A stretch of 64,000 nt of DNA. It comes from Allodiplogaster sudhausi (taxonomy: Eukaryota; Nematoda; Chromadorea; Rhabditida; Diplogasteridae). The stretch's first letter is position 1, and each line of letters opens with the position of its first letter. A program made the position numbers and the translations under genes. The DNA is taken from assembly GCA_945643635.1 (NCBI GenBank), contig CALZFC010000017.1:1702501-1766500 (forward strand), read 5' to 3'. The notes under the pieces are model-generated. The model searched no databases. It saw only the letters and a list, made by a program, of their open reading frames with translations, and had not been told where the DNA came from. This document shows positions 35,313-48,307 of this stretch, in pieces.

Positions 35313-36309
35313 GGTCGCTTTAAACGTGTATATTAGCCTTTATTTTCGAGACACCGTTTTTGATTCAATGATAATTAAATTTGTACGTGTGTTAATGGTG
35401 ATAACTGGATGTCCATTTCTTTTTCTTTTTAGTTGCGACGAATCCAGTCGCTCTTCGCACACTCTACAGACACTCTTCCCTGAGCCCTCAACCTTGAGCA
35501 TAAACGCTTGCAGTTCAACATCGCTCTTAAGACATTGCATTTTCGTACTTTTAAAATACGAATACTATATAGTGCTATGAGAATTTCTGTCTTGTGAAAC
35601 CAAGAAATTTCTCACTCTTTGTTCGCCAATGAATTAAGGCTACCAAAATACATTTATTAGACTTCGCTAATCAGTAGCAAATAGCAGAGTTTTAATACGG
35701 TACCACAGATAAACTGAGAGCATTCGCAGGGAAAGACTGAGGAGAAATGAAATATGAAAAAGAAATTGAAAATTTTGTTGTTAAACTTACATGCAGCACT
35801 TGTTACTGTTATAGCCAGTATGTTTCTGTGTCTCACCTTTCTTGAATTCAAGGGACAAGTAAAATGCAACGTTTCAATTTTCAATGTTGGCTCTTTTAAA
35901 ATAGAAAACTTTATCAGACATGAAACTATAAAGGTATGCAAAGGATACTTGTACTCAGACACTTGGCCGTTCTCTACATACATCATTGCGAGGCTCAAGT
36001 TACACTTATGAAACCTGCATTTTTAGTTCAGTGCACAAGAAGGCAAGGCGAATTGAAACAACATAGACACATTTCTCTTCTCTTTCTGTTTCAAAACCCA
36101 GTCTGCTCTATTTCCCGTAATGCTTTTCTTTTCTAGGGCGACTATTTTGAGTCTTGGTCCTTATCACCATTTTTGATGCTTTTTCAATGATAATGGTTTT
36201 GAACTTCACCACCGTCACTGTAGTAAATGTTGTTTTCTCGGCTGAAAAATCTTCGCAAACCTGAAAATATAAAATTTCCTTAATGAGATCCACTCTCTCT
36301 TAGCCAGAC
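35313..36309. other. Intergenic, 5' flank of paralogue E
   Basis: From about 35760 on it is homologous to the 5' flank of paralogue D (31210-31700), with shared words such as ATCAGACATGAAACT and GCATTTTTAGTTCA. No gene visible. The conservation could reflect recent duplication or shared promoter elements. Confidence 0.6.
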
Positions 36310-38785
36310 ATGGCAGTTATCCAACCAACTCTCCGCCTCGGATTATACGGCTTCTTCGACATCTTAACGGAGCGCAATAAATATACCGGAAAATACCGCG
36401 GAATCTACTATGAGCCATTCCGCATCTTTGCAAGCAGACATGGATGGCAACTTGAGATGATCGAGACCGCCCTAGGCTAGCTCTTTTGTATACAAACCTT
36501 TTAATTGGAAACATAAATCCTTTTGCAGAATAAACTCCGTCGATTATAGCGTCCCGTCTTTATTTCTAATAGGGCGAAAAAGAAAGTAATATTAATGAAA
36601 ATTAAAGAGCCCTTTATTTTTTTTTCAGTCAGTTTTTATTTAAAAAAATGTATATCTTATGGTAAGCAGACACTTTCCATTCAGAATCGAAAACCGCAGC
36701 GTTCTCCGGTCACTACAGAGACTCGTTATATGACCTCGAGACAGGCAAACTGGACGCTATCGACTTAGCAATATCCTTTCTGCCGCCCGATATATCGACG
36801 CGGTTCAAGATTGCATACTTCCACTACGACGGTGTAAGTGAAATGAGGGCGATAGACGAAAATATTTATTCAGGTTCAAATTGCCGCGTTCACCCTGAGA
36901 GTAATCACTTTCATTGTTGTTTGTTAGTCCGGATTAGGCGAAGGGCTGCGACGATTTGGCATCTCACATTATTTTTCGTCGATTGTCATCCGTTTAAAAT
37001 ATTTTTACGCTTAAAAATACTTTTGAAAAGAATTCGGACTGGACTAGACATTTGTTTTAAAAAGTGTAATCAATAACTTGTAAATATTTTTAGTACGCTC
37101 TCTATGCGCCACGCCATAGCCATCCGAACGCTATCCGTACCCTCCACAAAATCCTTGTCTACTCTCCGGCATCGCTCTGCATGATTTTTCTCATTTATTC
37201 AACTATCTTCCTCATCAAGCGACTGCATGCTCGGTTCGCCAGCGAAACTTATGCAGACGCCAGAACGTTTCCTGGTCAATTTGCAATTAATTGCGTTTTT
37301 TTTAAGATTTCAGTTTTTCCAGTTTTTTTTGGGTTTTAGTTTTTAGATTTTGCATTATTGCAAGTACCAAAAAATCCTTCGCATAGGCTCTTCCGCAAGA
37401 CTCGTTTGGCTCACGCCCCTTCTTTACGGCCTTTTCATCTTGATTTCGAGGACATTTAACGATTTTTATCAAGCAGTGTACAGCGTAAACACGATTGCTC
37501 CTCAGCGAAAGGAGTGGTTTGTTATGAAAGAAGTTCTTGAAAAGCTGGTATTGCGAAAATGACCGTTCATTGCACCCATGACAATCCCTTTTCTTCGCAG
37601 GACCATTGAAACGGCAATAGAAGCCCTGAGGAAGGGATCACTGCGACTTCTCAACTACCTTACTCCCCTTGACGACCAAGAGGCGAGTCATGGGAAAAGA
37701 GCCTTTCTTCAATGAAGAATTTATGCATGTTTTAGCGGAAGTTCTTCTTCAAGGACAAGAGCCAGGAAGTCTATATTCCTGACTCGGGTGATCTACTCGC
37801 TGAACTCTGCAAGGGCAGGGAGAACATTGCAATGCTTTTTACCATCGACCTTATTCTGCTACAGCTGCGAAGGCAACCCTGCATTCTTGATCGGTGGGGA
37901 GATCTCAAACCCAATGAAAGACACAAATATTTTTAAAGCATAAATTATGGAGTCCTCACAACTTTTGTTAATAGAAAAATATCGCAGAATATCTGCACAA
38001 GTCAAACATGTGTAATTAGGACATAAAGATAAATAAAGAAAATAAACAAAAATTATTTCTCAAACGCAGAATTCTCATCGACTCAAAGTTTGACGCCACG
38101 ATTCCAAGCAACACATTTACATTTCGTAATGATGAACCTGGCTTTCTTCTCTTCAATCGAAATATCTCGCGACGAACTGTCGATGCTCTCCAGGACATCA
38201 TTCTCAAATTATTCACCGAAGACGCCGTAAGTGCGAATGCCGGTTTTTACCTAATATTTCTTTGCATATGTACATACAAACATATGTAAGTATGTACATA
38301 GATACATTGAGCAAAAAACAATATATCTAAAGAAAATTTGATGAAGAATTCGTTTGCGACTAATTTCGATATTTCGCAAATATGATCAAAACTTGGATGA
38401 ACTAATGTTATGTTTGGATAAAAAAAACTTTTATGCTTTATGTTGGGTTTAGATGAAAACTGTTCTCATAACACGGTACTCCGACACATTTCGTTTCATC
38501 GATTTACCCAAGGCAAAGAAGGCTCCTGACGCTGACGTTCTCAGGTAGACGTGTTTCATTTCGCAAAGTACTTTAAATTGACTTTAACATTGTTCGAATT
38601 AAAATTATTGTTACAGGATGAATTTTATTGAGCAGCTTATCCCAATGTTCCTTCCTCTCGTCTTACTTTCTACAATCGTTCTTCTGATTGAGATGGTGCT
38701 TCCTTTCGTGCTGAAAAAGACCCGAAATCATTTCGGTCATCGAAATGGCATTTCAAAGATTCTGTCGCATTGCCTTTGTACATAA
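36310..38785 (+). CDS. Receptor-like paralogue E (divergent ionotropic-receptor-like membrane protein), intact
   Basis: Nine exons: 36310-36475, 36685-36833, 37094-37274, 37387-37516, 37601-37682, 37736-37893, 38070-38226, 38453-38544, 38617-38785; 427 residues, phases 1,0,1,2,0,2,0,2 as in the other copies. Landmarks: LRLGLYGFFDILTERNKYTG, LYDLETGKLDAID, FKIAYFHYDG, helix CMIFLIYSTIFLIKR, helix then SRTFNDFYQAVY, FKDKSQEVYIPDSGDLLAEL, NIAMLFTIDLILLQLRRQPC, final helix FLPLVLLSTIVLLIEMVLPF. Introns 1 and 5 begin with GC (36476: GCTAGC; 37683: GCGAGT); all acceptors are AG. No signal peptide is evident, so topology is unsure. Nearest relative is D. Function inferred only from domain order: possible chemosensory or neuronal receptor, but without an obvious pore loop. 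Confidence 0.65.
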
Positions 38786-39660
38786 GTGTTGACATCAACA
38801 CATGTCGTCATTAGACTGCTTCCTTGAATACAATAAAAAAAATTATTACACGAAAATTGCAATCAGCGCTTTAGATGATACATGTTTGTCACGGCACAAA
38901 GAGAAATGCTACAGAAAAGGGGGTTAATGATTACACAGGAGTTCTTGAGGTCTAATGAGAGTATTCTTTAAGGATTTCTATAGCTGCTCTGATAAATTAG
39001 TTTAAGTGGCATATGGTAAGTATGAATTCAAGCAAACATTCAGTAGCAAATGTGAAAAAAAGCATATTTGTACAAGATAAATGCACTTTAAAGTGTTTCA
39101 CAAAATAAGAATTGTGTATGTCTACATATGCCTGACAAGATGTAAAGTGGGAAACTCAAGGGCCAGAGAATCGAGAAAAAGATAGAGAGAGGGAGAGAGA
39201 GAGAGAGAGATTGCGCGAAGAAAGGAGAGGAGTTAGCGAAGCGATACAAATATCAATAAGTATAAAACTTCTTTTTCTTATGTTTGCTCGAAATGGCACG
39301 AGAGAAAAATTGTCGCAGGCATTCATATTTATGTTTCTGAGCAAGGTAGAGAAGTATTCGCTAAAGGCCATCTGAAATATACATCGCCTTGGAGACCGTT
39401 GGAAGGTTGTGCGGAAGAGGCTGAGATAGCGGGGAACGGATAGGCGAGAGTAACTCGGGTTCTCTCTTACTGCCCCTCCATAGGCCTGTGCTCGAAGGAA
39501 ACAGTGTGCGTCGTTTAATTTGTATCTTGTATAAAGGAAAAAAAAAATCCGCGTCATTGACTCTCAAAACATTTCGCGCGAAAGTAGTTATGTTTAGAGT
39601 GAGGAAAAAAAGAAGTTTAAGGCGGAGATTACTCAAGAAAGGTCGCCGTAGCCTTCCTTC
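38786..39660. other. Intergenic with a GA tract
   Basis: The first 400 bases match the 3' flank of paralogue D. A short GA tract lies at 39184-39210. No gene is seen up to the ATG at 39661. Confidence 0.6.
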
Positions 39661-40070
39661 ATGGGGACCTTCGAGGCTGTCGAAATGTTTGGCGTCGGCA
39701 ACGGGCTCACCTTCTTCTACTACGTCCTATATTGCTGCGCGGTCGGCTTTCTTTTCAGGTGTCTAATATTGAATTTGCTCTCTCGGACTTTTTTGAATCT
39801 ATTTACATATGTATATACAATAAGAAGTAACAACTAAAGTTAATTAGTTTGTGTTCAAAAAAGTGTCTGTGGAAAGAAAGAGAATATGGAAAGAAAATTT
39901 TTACATATTTGTAGGGTATGAGGGGGAGGAAGAATTCGAAAGAAAGAATGGGATATGAACGAGAAGAATTATGAGAGGAAGACATGCGAAAAGATAAAAA
40001 CGAATTGGTGCTAAAAATGTAATATTTAACATTAAATAGCCAAAAAATATATGTTTCTGTCTTCCTCTCC

Positions 40071-40115
<45 letters not shown>

Positions 40116-43100
40116 CTTGAGATGCCTCGGCTCGGCCCCGTCGACCATATAACGTGCCATCTCTTCTGTCTCAATGTCTGCTTCACGGCGCAACTCGCTA
40201 CTGACGTCATCTTTCTACTGTGTCTCATGTCCAGCGGCCTTAATCGCATCTTGTCAGAGAGAGAGAGAGAGTGAGAGAGAGGAAGGAGAAAGAGAGAGGG
40301 AGAGAAGGAGAGACAGATGGACAAAGGAGAGATAGAGAGATAGGTTGAAGAAACGAGATATAGGGGTATATAAACTAGGAGGCATAAACGTGACATGTTT
40401 CGATTGTTATCTTTTTGTTCAAGGCAACGCTAAGAATAGGCGAGAGAGAATTATATGTGCTGTAGGAAGGCGAGAAGATTACAGGGATTTAAGGTAGATA
40501 GGAGAGGGATATTTCTAATGTGCTCGAAAAAAAACGTGAGAAACAACGAAACGTGTCATGAAAAGAGCCATTAGCATCGGAAGAAGCGAAATGGGTCGGG
40601 AGTGAGAAAGGAGTGATCAACAAAAGAGATAGAGCGTGAGAGAGAGAGAGACAGAGAGGAAGAGAGATGAGAGATGGTGAGAGAAAGAGAAAGAGAGAAG
40701 CAAAGATACTATCAGCTTCGCCTTCGTCTACTACGCCGACCCGCTCTACTACATTCTGAACACGTTCTACGTCTCCTTCGGCACATGCACCTTCCTCGTC
40801 ACGGCTCTCTACGAGTACACGCGTGCCAACATCCCGCCGACTTACATGAAGCAAGGATGCAAAAAAAACACATTGTTTTTACTATGCAAAATACTCATGC
40901 GCAGAATAATTTTGAAATTTTGATGTACTTGCTTTAGTAGCTGCGCGAAATCAATGAAAATAGTATTTTTTCCCAGATATAGAGATAGATTTTTTAGAGC
41001 CTTCTTCTTCACAACATGGCTCTTTGCTCTCTTGCTCGCTTCACTGGAGGTACTTTTCAATTCAATATCTAATTATTAAGAAAACGAGGAAACAAATAGT
41101 TTTTCAAAGGGTGGAAATTGCTTTAACTGGTAATTTTGGACGAATAATCAACATAACAATAAAAGGAAAAAAAACAAAACAAAACACAATTTATACAAGG
41201 TTGGCGGCACGGGTCGCCTGACCATTCTTACTGCACTAATGGTGTTTATCGGCTTCTCGGTCGCCATGCTGCTCATTATCGTCGTGCGTTTTCATGACTA
41301 ATTCAAATATCTCTCTAATAATTAAAGTTTTTAAACTTTACTCAATATTATGAGATAAAAATAAAAGTTTTTTGAAATAGTCCTAGAAGTAATCAATAAA
41401 GTAGTAATTTCACGAGCTGTAGTTTTTTTTATTTAAACCATAAATAAAATAGATTGATAGCATTATCGATTTATCTTTCTCTCTCTAACATTTATATAGC
41501 TGCTGATGGTCTACTGCGTTTCTCCACTGAAAGTCTACTTTGCTCGCCGACACTTTTTCTTCTGTCTACTCTACGCCATTTTTACATGTGGCATGTACAT
41601 GCCAAGATACGGTAGCGTTTTAGATAGTAATAAGCAGATCGACACTTGTACATTTATACAGTAATTATTTATTACTAGATATAAAAATGTTTATGTTTTG
41701 GAGGTAAAAAAATTATTTTCTCTCTTTTATTCTCGGCATCGATTTTCAGCCGCTTCGATGGCGCTTCTCTTTGGCAGCAAGACGAGCGAGAATCTCGCAG
41801 GCTACTACTTCTCCATCATGTACAACTATCCGATGCTGAATAGGCTGTTTCCAAGTCCGAATGAGTCCATACTTTTATGAACGTTAAGTAATACAAGCAA
41901 AACTTTTCCTGTAAATAATTTTTCTATATATATACATATATACATATATATGAATAGATTGGTTTGATCATTTATAAATAAACAAACAATCAATCAAAAA
42001 CCTAAATTCAGCGATAACCATCCTCATCGCCTTCTGTCTCTTCTCGTCGATCCGCCACGCCGTCTACGTGCTTCCTTGGACGCCGGCGCCAGCGGCTGGC
42101 GTCCTTTCGGCGGCGTACTCCCGCAACAACGACGGCGTCGTCTTCCAGCGCCCGCCGAATGGTAAAAACAATGAGTTTGAAATAGAAGAAAAAAATATTC
42201 ACAGTGCACTTGTAATAACAAGACGCTGTTATTGTAGTCCAATTCTATGCCTTTCGATGTAGAAGGCGAAGGGAGGGATTGCCGTTTTACAGGTTTATTT
42301 CCGGAACCAGGAAAGCATCCGCCAACTAAGGCATAAGGAACCGCTCAACGGAGAGCCGGGGGGGGGGGGAGATTGACTAGAAATGCCATGAAAACACAAT
42401 TTCAATTGAATTGCTAGCACTTGGCTATCTTAATAAGGGGAAGGGCAGGAAGGAATGAGAAATTTCGCTACAAACTAGCTTAATTCAATATGTTTTAGGA
42501 ACTCTCTAGTGAGCAAAAAAACATTCCAGCTGTATCATCCAAATTTGTAACAGTATTTAAAGCAACAAAATACACTTTTGGAGTCTTTTCATTCCTTCGC
42601 TTCCATTGTATCCCCTTGCTTGCCCCTTCACATTAACTCTTACATCTATGAACCATGGGGAGAAAATAGGCAAATGATGGTGACGTCGTTGAATAATTTC
42701 CACTGCACTTTCGCGGTGAAAATAATATATGTAGCTGAGCCAGATTGTAGTAGCAAAAGTAAATCAAGTGGTGCGAAGACATGAAACTCCTAGCAAGAGA
42801 TCAAAGTTTTGCCTAATCTAAGCCGTAAATGAGAGAATGTGTAATTTGGAACGATTCGTCATTAATAAAACAAAGTCAGAAAGAAATTCAAATAGTACTT
42901 GAATGTTTAGCTGAAATGCCGGTTTCATCATTTGAGACCAAATATTCGACTTTTGAGGAGCACGAAATTTAAACGTATTTTTTTTAAATTCTCTCTATCT
43001 AAATGATATATATTTATCTTCTCTCCATTATGTCACGCAAAAAGACGCAAATTCAAGATTGACATTAACGCTTCTTTAAAGAAAATGAATTTAAAAAAAA

Positions 43101-43645
43101 ATGGAATTATGATTCACGTTCAGTAGGAACAGCAGCTGCAGCAGCTTCGCACTACAATCAGTCGTATGGATCAGCGCCGATGCCGCAGGCGCCTTCCGCG
43201 CCGCCACACGAACCGCCCGACTACTTCTCGGCGGCGCCGCGCCTACCTCCCAAGACCGCGCTCTCTGACGAAGGCCATTTCGGTGTGACAGCTTTTTTAA
43301 TGGATTTTTTTCTTACATATTGTTTACAAATTATCATTAAAACTGGTGAATATCATAAATTTAACATAGAAGATAATTAAAAAAATATATATATATTACA
43401 CTTATTTTATACTAAATACATACAAATATTCAGATGACTTTTCGGCGTCGCCCTTCTCCTCACTCGATCCCTACCACCTTCCGCCGCACTCTTCGAATAT
43501 GAGCACGAGGCAAGGAGGTGTCACCAATCCGAATTGGCTCGGTGCCAGCAACAGCAGCAGCAGCCATCATTTCGCATCGGACGACCCTTTCTCTCAGCAC
43601 TCATCTCTCTATCCCGTCATTGAGAATCGCAATTACAGAGTGTAA
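39661..43645 (+). CDS. Multi-pass membrane protein with Pro/Ser-rich C-terminal tail, unrecognised
   Basis: Exons: 39661-39758, 40122-40252, 40716-40850, 40977-41049, 41200-41283, 41500-41611, 41750-41854, 42012-42161, 43127-43282, 43434-43645. Segments rich in hydrophobic residues: TFFYYVLYCCAVGFLF; AQLATDVIFLLCLM; YYILNTFYVSFGTCTFLVTA; AFFFTTWLFALLLASLE; LTILTALMVFIGFSVAMLLI; FFFCLLYAIFTCGMY; ITILIAFCLFSSI, which makes about seven helices. The tail (SAPMPQAPSAPPHEPPDYFS, then SSLDPYHLPPHSSN) is polar and proline-rich and ends NRNYRV, a possible PDZ ligand. Phases agree from exon 2 on. The join of exons 1 and 2 leaves a phase conflict, so a small exon may be missed. Intron 3 needs a GC donor (AA|GCAAGG at 40851), giving MKYRDRFFRAFF. 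I do not recognise the family. Confidence 0.7.
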
Positions 43646-44557
43646 ATGTAAGCATCACATGAAAGGAGAAGACAATTCATTGTTCAATGCTCTCTTCTTT
43701 CTGTGTAAAATTTAGAGAGAAACCATGAAGAATACGGATGATGAATCATGATATAAATAATAATGTATTTTATTCTCAACGCATTACATTTGTTCGTAGG
43801 CTATCTGATAGCTGGGAGATTTCTTTGAGTGATTTTATTTTCAAAGATATAGATATGTTCGTATGTATTGTGAATCCACGAAGTGATATGGAACCTAATT
43901 TGGATTGCATTTTTCTCCATACATATATGTATATGTATGTACATATACATATACATACATATATATTTGCAGACACGTGAAATTTAAGTTGGATTTTTAA
44001 TTTATTGTCAGATCAGCGAAATTCTATTTCCCTGTGTATTTCTTTCAGTTTGACTATCATCCTGATTGGATTCTCACCTATGTTTATTGACAGATACATA
44101 TGTATGTGTGCATATCTGAATTTCCATATACTGTAAACATCGTGCAAATATTATTCGCATAATGTAATAGACCGCAAAGCTATTCTTGCACTTTGTATTC
44201 CTCAGAATGGTAGAATTATAGTGCCAAAAGAGGTCCAGTCATGTGCACCAAATTGCTGAATTGTGAGACAAATTCTGTGCTAACCTCTGCGCATCATGTA
44301 CGGTATTTTTGTAGGCATAATAAATAAGTACAATCTCAATCTTCCTTCAATTGCCTTAGGCTTGTTACATACATACATATATATATGTATGCAATAAATA
44401 TTTTAAATTAATTTTTTCCTACTCTGTCATTTTTTCGTATTGTTAGCAAAAAAATCCGCTCTATACTCACAAGAATGACACAATAAAACTTTATTCACCC
44501 GCATTGGGGAAAGAGACAGAGAGAAAAATATGTACATATGTATGCATGTAACTGTTG
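43646..44557. other. Intergenic between tail-to-tail genes
   Basis: Separates the 3' ends of the membrane protein gene (plus) and the chemoreceptor (minus). Contains ATGTATATGTACATA-type palindromic microsatellites at about 43920-43970, 44097-44112 and 44370-44390. No gene seen. Confidence 0.6.
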
Positions 44558-47377
44558 TCATAGCTTGTTGGTGCAGGAATGCGGGAACAAAGAATCCGTC
44601 GGGTCTGCTCTAGAATCCCGCGGCATACTCTTTTGTAAAGTCATAGTTAAATCAGCAGCCACGACGCCTACTTCGCGGCCCAACTGGATGCCCGAGAAGC
44701 CTTGCATCTCCCAGTCCTTGGCTTCCTGAGAGAGAGAGAGAGAGCAAAAGCAGGAAAAGAGAGAGGGGGGATACTAAGAAAAGTCTATAGTCTTTCTCTT
44801 GAAATTCTGTGTCGAAATAAAAGAAGGAATGCAACAAGTACAAAGACAGAAACAAAATCAGATGATTAAAATTTTATCAAATTTAGCATACATTTCGGCG
44901 CAACTAAATATTTTACCTCAATGCTATCAACAGCAACGGAATGTTCGCGTTTAGTCATCATTCTAATTTGATCACGGAAACACTTGACGAACATTATAAC
45001 AACAACAGGATCCGCGATCGGGAAAATGATAGTAAGCCTCATGAAAAGCGCGCCAGTTCTGCTGAGGTCGATATCTAAGCGATTTCATAATTAATGCATA
45101 ATTAAAAAGTAAACTCATCAAACCTGTCAAGGGAGCCAAAACGATTATAGCGAGCGGGATGTACGTGAAAAGAGTAGGGATAAGCGTCTGAAACGACCGA
45201 AATTCCGTAACAAAAATTCAATTGTTTATATTTTAGGGCATATATATGTATGTATATTTATGATTGTGAGGGCCTAAGTATTTCTTTTGCTCAAGTTTAT
45301 TATTACCATTCGTAGAGTGTTGTCTATGTTTAGTGCACATCGTATCGCGCACGTTTTTAATTGATGTTGAAATCCAAGTTCAGTTTCCATTCATTCAAAT
45401 GCTGTTTGATGGGTCTCAAATATACAATTACGGTAGAGCACGAATGATGACTATTTCGAATGTCTTACCGAATGCAAAGTCAGTAGTGTTTGTACTATGC
45501 TTCAATTGTACGGCAGCTAGCAGCTCTTCACCTTCCCTCTTTTATTTATGTCGTCACAGCATTCCAAGACCAACACATAACAACAACTCGAGTGGTCTTC
45601 AGCATCCAGTGATAGTTAGTAGTTGTCCAGTCACTATATTAATATCTCGTGGCGCTGTCTGCCACTCGTGAATGATGACAGCAGAGGCAAGTCAAGAATT
45701 TTTTTTACGATATCATCGACACTTGTGCGTAGTAAACCAGAAACTGCCGACTACTTGACACTTGAAATTCTCTGAGACCACATTTGCGTCAGCATTATAT
45801 TTACAAGGAAGAATTTATCGCTAGCAAAGAGACATTTATCATTTTTTTAAAATTTAAGAGCAAGTGTCGAAAAGAAATTTATCATAATCTTGATCTTATA
45901 TATAAAAATAGAAAAGAAAAACAAGTGAAACCTGCACGAGAAGAGCCTTTAGTAATTGTCGATGGAGTTCGTTTTCGGCGACATTTTCACGGTCCCAAAG
46001 GCAATGCGAATTCGCATGGTACAGAATGCGATGACAACTACAGTACCTGAGAGAAGTTAGAGTGAAGCTTAAAAAAAGAAAAAGACATTAAAAGAAGTGG
46101 AAATTGTCGAACAATCAATTTTAAACAAAAATTTTTTTTGTTGGATAGACATACATAAAATCAGCGACGTCCAGCCCAATATCGCTGTAATGTGTTTAAT
46201 ATTCCACACGAAACCTCCTTCACCGTCCGGAATCTAAAAAAAGATTCAAAGCTGCTTTGATTGCGGAAAAGATCCAAATTGAAATTTACTTCAGAATTTT
46301 AATAATTTTAAAGACCCGTAAGCACCTTGAGAATGAGCATAAAATATGAGTGTCGGTGACCATCAAAATTGTAAAATTCAAGCAGAGGAAGCTTGGTGAT
46401 GAGCTATGAAAAATAACATTTTATGTTTTTATAATTCTAAAAATTATAAGAGCATTGTTTTGCGACTGACAATACACACACAAATAAACACACACAGTTA
46501 TTTATGTAAGTACATACAGATCATTTTTTATATTATGTAAATATTTTCAACTGTACCGTATCCGAGAAATCTGTTGGACGACAGCACAAATGTGCAACTA
46601 GCATGCAGGCCGTGTTGAAGGCGAGCGTAATGGAGGCGACCAGAACAGAGACGTGCCAGATTCGCCATTGGCTGGCCCAGTTGAGGCATGCAGGCCTAAA
46701 CAAAATTGCTTCAATCCATAGTCCATAGGTAATTTTCAGCCATTTACCTAACCAAATAGTAGCCCACTTTTCGGGAATACATTTTAAAACATAAGTTAAA
46801 ATTTTCAACATCAGCAATGAAAATCACAGTTTTGAACACTTTTAAGCTCGACTCCGTTTGCGTACTGCAAGATAGCGTTGTATCGGTAGACGAAATGGAA
46901 GGCGAGCAGCACAAAAGTCTGGTAGAACAAAAGGAGGAAGGTCGAGCACGCGACGATGCCGCCAGAGAACGGAAGCATCGTCGCCAGTTCGGAGAAGAAG
47001 ACGTAGACTCCGGCCGTAGAATGGACGACCTGTCGTGGCGAGGCGGTCTAATTTACGGACCGTGAATTTAATTTTGTATGCACATACACATATGCATGCA
47101 TTTTTTAAATGCACAAACACGTAGTTTTGTTTAAAAAACATAATGAAAACTATTTTTTTTTTACAAAAAGTTTGATAAAAGTAACCGGTCTGATGATAGC
47201 GTGATCCAGCGCAATGACAATGTTGGAGATGGAGAATGCGAGCAGCAGCAGCCGGTAGTTGCCGATGCTCGCGCGCGCCAACGGCTGGAGAGTCAGGAAG
47301 GCGAGCAGACCATTCGTGCAGGTTGCTAGCCCCGTCCCGGAGAGCGTGAGCACAAGCTCTAGTGTACGCTGCGCCAT
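44558..47377 (-). pseudogene. Str/Srj-type seven-helix chemoreceptor with a one-base frameshift
   Basis: Minus-strand exons: 47377-47186, 47029-46866, 46695-46557, 46403-46326, 46233-46155, 46046-45932, 45187-45124, 45074-44917, 44725-44558. Features: TCTNGLLAFLTLQPLARASI, GNYRLLLLAFSISNI; FVYRYNAIL at the end of helix 3 (the family's DRY equivalent); FVWNIKHITAILGW; IPTLFTYIPLAIIVLAPL (helix 6); IIFPIADPVVVIMFVKCFRD (helix 7, D-P). These are diagnostic of nematode Str/Srj receptors. Exon 6 is 115 bases where phases on both sides need 116. Its first half reads TVKMSPKTNS and its second half, one frame over, RQLLKALLVQ (the QLf.aL..Q motif), so one base is missing near 45963. Everything else is intact: a very recent pseudogene, an allele, or an assembly error. 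Confidence 0.85.
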
Positions 47378-48078
47378 TGGTGGGAGCCTGTTTAAGTTCC
47401 CAAAAACTCAAGCTTGAATTTGCTCGTTCTTGCCTTGCAAGATGATGTGAGAGCATGAGATTTAGAAAGACGCGAATGCAATTGCCAGGAAAATGTATTA
47501 CAGCTGTGTTGCTTGCTTCCTTAGTATGACTTATACATGGAAAATAAGGAGCATTCGTCAGACAATTGCGCAGGCTTTTAGATATGAAGAGGATGTGAAT
47601 ATGTTTTAATTTTCATATCGAAGATCCGTCCTGCTCAAGATGAGTGTATAACGTAACTCGTTGCGTCGTATATTCGCTTCATGTGAAACTTGTGAAAAGG
47701 TACGATTGTCAAGTGTATGCGTAAATTGACAAGAATATCAAATTATCTTCCTTTTGGACATCTCACCTAAGGAAGAAAAATAGCGAGACAATTCAACTCT
47801 TCCGTTTCATTATCAGACGTAATTGCTGAGAAGTCTACTGAATAAAATATAGCACATGATCGTCATTTCCGCGACGCTAACTAATACTTTCCGTTTTAAA
47901 GGTCATCGCTGCCGGATTTCTTCTAGACGACCACTTGCGAGTCACAACATAAATGAAATATAAAGTGAAAGCTGTTCTTTTCATGGAAGCTTTCGACAGT
48001 GTATGCATAAACAAAACAAGCTTCACGAAATTATTGAAAATGCAACCTCTGATTTCTCTTGCTTTCTGAACCTTTCTG
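47378..48078. repeat. Dispersed repeat copy 1, partner at 58440-59130
   Basis: Long patches match the region 58440-59130 in the same orientation: TATAACNTAACTCGTTGCGTCGTATA; ATTCAACTCTTCC, then ACTGAAT.AAATAT.GCACATGAT; TCTAGACGACCAC. No coding signal is evident. Together the two copies frame the 48.08-58.36 kb segment. (Words longer than 20 bases are consensus with gaps.). Confidence 0.65.
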
Positions 48079-48274
48079 CACACAGCGCAGATAGTATTAT
48101 GAGGCCGCACTATAAGGCAGAACTATTTGGTTCGCCATCTCCTGTGGAACTAAATAGTTCGCCCTCACGCTTCTATCGATAGCTCATCTAAAAGGAACCC
48201 AATATTATTCCGCGATAGCTCGGCATGGCCGAACTATTACGGTTACCCGGCACCCCACCCTGGCAGCGGGTCCG

Positions 48275-48307
48275 CCCTCGCTCCAACCCCCCCCCCCCCC
48301 CCCCCTC
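48275..48307. repeat. C homopolymer
   Basis: Over 20 consecutive C near 48288-48305 on the plus strand. Long C/G runs are rare in this AT-rich window. It follows a short GC-rich patch. Confidence 0.9.
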
